Below, in pieces: positions 13,880-16,722 of a stretch of DNA of 16,722 nt; position 1 is the stretch's first letter, and every line of letters starts with the position of its first letter. A model generated the notes under the pieces. The model searched no databases. It had not been told where the DNA came from and saw nothing but the letters and a program-made list of their open reading frames with translations. Origin of the DNA: JAEUTH01 sp039931675. GTDB taxonomy: Bacteria > Bacteroidota > Bacteroidia > AKYH767-A > OLB10. Position numbers and translations under genes: made by a program. The stretch lies in NCBI GenBank assembly GCA_039931675.1, contig JBDTRM010000015.1:1-16722 (forward strand), read 5' to 3'.

Positions 13880-14071
13880 ATCCTGATTTATTCGTGCGAA
13901 AAACAGTTATTACTATAAATGTGCATTTTTTTTCATTGTATTTTGAAGATTTTAAATTCAATAGTCTGTTCCAGGGTTCCAGGATTGATTATCGTTGAGC
14001 TAACAAATTTGCTGTGAAAATTTTATTTGCAGGAGCTAAAGTATGGTGTATTGACATTAAAATTTTAAGCC

Positions 14072-14101
14072 TTGTTGCCAAACAGTCATGGTTGATATTT
14101 G
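14072..14101 (+). promoter_or_regulatory. Possible promoter of the S9 peptidase gene
   Basis: TTG at 14072-14074 is followed after 19 bp by GATATTTG (14094-14101), seven of eight positions fitting nAnnTTTG-type Bacteroidota -7 boxes apart from the first T. Transcription would begin near 14108 and leave a leader of roughly 87 nt that includes the 16-bp palindrome. This is a pattern match only. Confidence 0.25.
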
Positions 14102-14165
14102 AACAGGAAAAAGCATGTTGAAAAGATCCGTTTTTTGAAATAGGAAAGAGTTAAATAAAAATTAC

Positions 14166-14181
14166 TTGCTTCGCGAAGCAA
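14166..14181. promoter_or_regulatory. 16-bp perfect palindrome before the S9 peptidase start
   Basis: TTGCTTCGCGAAGCAA is a perfect palindrome ending 13 bp before the ATG at 14195. It could be a regulator operator, or a leader hairpin (6-bp stem, CGCG loop) sitting over the ribosome-binding region and so able to tune translation. No T tract follows on the plus strand, so it is not a terminator. Confidence 0.5.
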
Positions 14182-14194
14182 AAAAACACATTCA

Positions 14195-16240
14195 ATGAAA
14201 AAAATAATCACCGTAGTAATCTTACTGCTGAGTTCGCAGTTGCACGCGCAGCGCGTAATGACTCCCGAAATCCTGATGACTTTAAAACGTATTTCAGAAC
14301 CGCGTTTATCGCCTGATGGTAAAAAGATTTTATACAACGTGCGCACGATGGATATAGCAGCCAACAATGGCAACAACGATATTTATATTGTGGATGCCGA
14401 TGGGAAAAATGTTGTAGCTATTGCCAACACAAAGAGTAATGAAACAGCAGCACGTTGGATAGCAGGCGGAACTAAAATTGCTTACTTAGATGATATAACA
14501 GGCGATGCACAGATTTATGAAATGAATATTGATGGCAGTAGCAAAACACAGGTGAGCAACAATACCGGTGGAATTACCAATTATGGCTATTCACCAAAGG
14601 GCGGATATGTTTGGTTTACAGCCGATGTTAAGTTAGATAAAAATCCTGCTGAGATTTATCCTGATTTACCTAAAGCAAAAGATGCACGCATTATAGATGG
14701 ATTAATGTATCGCCACTGGAATGTATGGAGCGATTACACTTACTCACATTTATTTGTTGCAAAATATGTTAACGGAAAATTAGAAACTCCAAAAGATGTA
14801 ATGCCCACCGAGCGCTTCGATACGCCTACAAAACCCGATGATGGCGATGAACAAATTGCTTTTAATTATGATGATACTAAAATTGCTTATTCATGTAAAA
14901 AATTTTCCGGCACTGCTTACGCCACAAGTACCAATACTGATATTTATGTTTTTGATATTGTTACAGGTGCTACAGAAAATGTAAGCAGAGATATGGACGG
15001 CTATGACAAACAACCTGCCTTTTCAACTGATGGAAAAAGCATGTTATGGTTAAGCATGGAGGAACCGGGCTACGAAGCCGATCGAAATCGCCTGATGATT
15101 TATGACATCGTCACCAAAACAAAAAAGGAATTGCTTACCAATTTTGATTACAGTGTGAGCAAAGCAGATTACAATGCAAAGGGCAACATGATTTATTTTA
15201 TTGCAGGCATCAATGCGACTGAGCAAGTACTGTCCTATGATTTGAATCCCAAAGCAAAAACTCCCATGCGTCAGATTACAAATGTAGTTGCTGATATTAC
15301 TGATTACAGTTTGTCATCAACTGCAAAAGAACCCGTAATGATTATCGGATTAATGCGTCATGATTTACCTGTCGAAATTTTTAATGTGGATTTAAAAACA
15401 GGAAACACTAATCAAATCTCGCAAGTGAATACGCAATTGCTTTCTACTTTGAGCCTCGGCAAAACCGAAAAGCGAATGGTAAAAACCACTGATGGAAAAG
15501 AAATGCTAACGTGGGTTATATATCCTCCGAACTTTGACCCGGCAAAAAAATATCCTGCCTTATTATATTGCCAGGGTGGACCACAAAGCACGGTGTCGCA
15601 ATTCTTCAGCTATCGCTGGAATTTTCAAATGATGGCCGCTAAAGGTTACATTGTAGTTGCGCCAAACCGAAGAGGTCTTCCTTCATTCGGAGAAAAGTGG
15701 AATGATGACATACGTGGTGATTGGGGTGGCCAGCCTATGAACGATTTGCTTAGTGCAATTGATGATGTTTCAAAAGAAAATTATGTGGACAAAAACCGCT
15801 TGGGTTGTGTGGGCGCAAGCTTTGGTGGCTATTCGGTTTATTGGCTGGCAGGGCATCACAATAAAAGATTTAAAGCATTTATTGCACATGATGGTGTCTT
15901 CGATTTAAAATCAATGTTTGGAATGACTGAAGAAGTTTGGTTTCCGACTACTGATTTTGAAGGCCCGTATTGGAAGCAGCCCACACCAAAATCATACACC
16001 AAATGGTCGCCCATGGATTATGTGCAAAACTGGGATACACCAATGCTCATCATCCATAACGAAAAAGATTTTCGCGTTCCTGTGGCGCAAGGCATGGAAG
16101 CATTTACAGCTGCCCAAATGCTTAATGTGCCTTGTAGATTTCTGTACTTCCCCGATGAAGGCCATTGGGTGCTCAAACCCCAAAACGAAATATTATGGCA
16201 ACGTGTGTTTTTTGATTGGCTGGATAAGTATTTGAAATAA
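14195..16240 (+). CDS. Secreted S9 family peptidase, dipeptidyl-peptidase 5-like
   Basis: 681 residues. MKKIITVVILLLSSQLHA is a signal peptide with cleavage likely after Ala18, so the protein is periplasmic or surface-exposed. Residues about 25-430 are a WD40-like beta-propeller with repeats such as PRLSPDGKKILY, DIYIVDADGKN, ARWIAGGTKIAYL and DIYVFDI. Residues about 440-681 form the alpha/beta-hydrolase domain: YPALLYCQGGPQ (oxyanion region), GASFGGYS with nucleophile Ser542, HNEKDFRVP with Asp625 and DEGHW with His657. All three triad residues are present, so it should be active. Length and layout match bacterial DPP5 (S9C), which removes dipeptides from peptide N-termini, favouring hydrophobic or Ala at P1; Porphyromonas DPP5 is the known example. 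DPP5 rather than another S9 member is inferred. It has its own leader and stops 15 bp before the convergent HEPN gene. Confidence 0.92.
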   Translation: MKKIITVVILLLSSQLHAQRVMTPEILMTLKRISEPRLSPDGKKILYNVRTMDIAANNGNNDIYIVDADGKNVVAIANTKSNETAARWIAGGTKIAYLDDITGDAQIYEMNIDGSSKTQVSNNTGGITNYGYSPKGGYVWFTADVKLDKNPAEIYPDLPKAKDARIIDGLMYRHWNVWSDYTYSHLFVAKYVNGKLETPKDVMPTERFDTPTKPDDGDEQIAFNYDDTKIAYSCKKFSGTAYATSTNTDIYVFDIVTGATENVSRDMDGYDKQPAFSTDGKSMLWLSMEEPGYEADRNRLMIYDIVTKTKKELLTNFDYSVSKADYNAKGNMIYFIAGINATEQVLSYDLNPKAKTPMRQITNVVADITDYSLSSTAKEPVMIIGLMRHDLPVEIFNVDLKTGNTNQISQVNTQLLSTLSLGKTEKRMVKTTDGKEMLTWVIYPPNFDPAKKYPALLYCQGGPQSTVSQFFSYRWNFQMMAAKGYIVVAPNRRGLPSFGEKWNDDIRGDWGGQPMNDLLSAIDDVSKENYVDKNRLGCVGASFGGYSVYWLAGHHNKRFKAFIAHDGVFDLKSMFGMTEEVWFPTTDFEGPYWKQPTPKSYTKWSPMDYVQNWDTPMLIIHNEKDFRVPVAQGMEAFTAAQMLNVPCRFLYFPDEGHWVLKPQNEILWQRVFFDWLDKYLK

Positions 16241-16255
16241 CTCAGGAAGGATTAT

Positions 16256-16648
16256 TTACTCAGCTTTAATAAGTTCTTTTATAGTGCAGTTCAATTCATA
16301 AACTTTTTCAATTAATGGCTCTGTGGTTTTTTGGTCGAATTCTATAAAATCGGCATAATCACTTTCTTGCCTCCAATCAAAAAGATGCGAATATAGTTTT
16401 GCAAAATCTTTATTGATATGGTTAGTTTTAACAAAGTGCTGGAAAAATTGAGTTTTAATACCATTGTGTGTATCTGCTTTAATATCCATTTTGTATAGCA
16501 ATGCGCTGACCAAATAAAATGCTGAATAATAAAGCCTGTTTACACATGAATTCCACCTTTGAGAAGATGCAAGAATACGGGCGTCCTCAAAAACCTCATC
16601 AGACTTTGATATCCTGTATTTGATGTAATCTTCTTTGGTTTTTCTCAT
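16256..16648 (-). CDS. HEPN domain protein, probable toxin of an MNT-HEPN pair
   Basis: 130 residues, all-helical in appearance. It has the features of the UPF0332-type HEPN family: a charged N-terminal helix, NRLYYSAFYLVSALL (37-51), THNGIKTQFFQHFV (60-73) and RQESDYADF (93-101). HEPN proteins are often RNases using an R-x4-6-H motif. Here Arg93 is followed by Asp97-Tyr98 and no His at the usual distance, so RNase activity is uncertain. The start ATG overlaps the stop of the upstream nucleotidyltransferase by one base (TAATG), implying translational coupling. In type VII toxin-antitoxin systems the MNT partner AMPylates a Tyr of the HEPN toxin; Tyr98 is a candidate by position, which is inference. 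Confidence 0.87.
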   Translation of the reverse strand: MRKTKEDYIKYRISKSDEVFEDARILASSQRWNSCVNRLYYSAFYLVSALLYKMDIKADTHNGIKTQFFQHFVKTNHINKDFAKLYSHLFDWRQESDYADFIEFDQKTTEPLIEKVYELNCTIKELIKAE

Positions 16649-16722
16649 TACAATCTCACTCCGTCATTTTTAATATTGCGATATAACGGAGTAACACTAT
16701 GTCTTTCTTCCCAATCATTTTT
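16648..16722 (-). CDS. MNT-type nucleotidyltransferase, C-terminal end only (5'-partial)
   Basis: Only the last 24 codons and the TAA are in the window. The frame is open to the right edge and reads NDWEERHSVTPLYRNI followed by KNDGVRL and stop. A tail with DWE and PLYxNIxxxGxxL is typical of small nucleotidyltransferase-domain proteins encoded before HEPN genes in Bacteroidota. The catalytic GSxxxGxxxxxSDxD region would be beyond the edge and cannot be checked. The TAATG overlap with the HEPN start shows a tight two-gene operon. The likely role is antitoxin of a type VII (HepT/MntA-like) pair, inferred from context and the tail motif. Confidence 0.7.
   Translation of the reverse strand, partial: KNDWEERHSVTPLYRNIKNDGVRL

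Larger units (their letters stand above)
13854..14194. other. Divergent intergenic region, helicase / S9 peptidase
   Basis: 341 bp without a convincing gene. It contains the minus-strand helicase promoter box at 13872-13879, a short direct repeat (ttccagggttccagg, about 13971-13985), a possible plus-strand promoter at 14072-14101 and a 16-bp palindrome just before the peptidase start. The frames reading through it are extensions or shadows of the flanking genes. I see no tRNA or riboswitch-like structure. Confidence 0.6.

Noticed and set aside
13854..13961. Longer helicase N-terminus starting at 13961.
   Set aside because: The 36 extra codons show no family similarity, and they cover an exact TAnnTTTG promoter box at 13872-13879. 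The start at 13853 fits the family.
14086..14376. Minus-strand 96-codon frame across the peptidase start.
   Set aside because: It overlaps the signal-peptide and propeller coding region antisense and shows no domain; the peptidase frame is unambiguous.

Overview
The window looks like a piece of a Bacteroidota chromosome, probably Chitinophagales or Sphingobacteriales-like. It is AT-rich, genes lack clear Shine-Dalgarno sequences, and the helicase has a TAnnTTTG-type -7 promoter element. The giant first gene carries a C-terminal type IX secretion system (T9SS) sorting domain, SprB repeats and Ig-like domains typical of that phylum. This assignment rests on gene families, not on a database search.

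Layout: (1) Positions 2-11104 (+) hold the 3' part, about 3,700 codons, of one giant secreted, all-beta, adhesin-like protein. Its start lies upstream of the window. The order is a right-handed beta-helix, a long array of Ig-like/PKD-like modules (seven split by large inserts), SprB-type repeats, two short Ig modules, three PKD-like modules and the T9SS sorting domain. A strong intrinsic terminator follows. (2) On the minus strand are an EamA-type drug/metabolite transporter (11281-12162) and a DEAD-box RNA helicase (12405-13853), separated by a spacer with a 112-bp nested inverted repeat. (3) After a 341-bp divergent promoter region comes a secreted S9 peptidase resembling dipeptidyl-peptidase 5 (14195-16240, +). 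(4) Convergent with it is the end of a probable MNT-HEPN toxin-antitoxin operon (16256 to the right edge, minus).

The genes do not form one pathway. The adhesin and the peptidase both act outside the cytoplasm. The helicase and transporter share a strand but are probably independent. The HEPN/MNT pair is a small accessory module.

The observations most worth following are: an in-frame, GC-rich palindromic repeat plus a 21-bp tandem repeat inside the helicase coding sequence, at the linker between its two RecA-like domains; the systematic splitting of Ig-like modules in the giant protein at two fixed loop positions; and the long nested palindrome between helicase and transporter. I did not find a clearly new multi-gene system. 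The HEPN/MNT pair is the only defence-like element and belongs to a known class.
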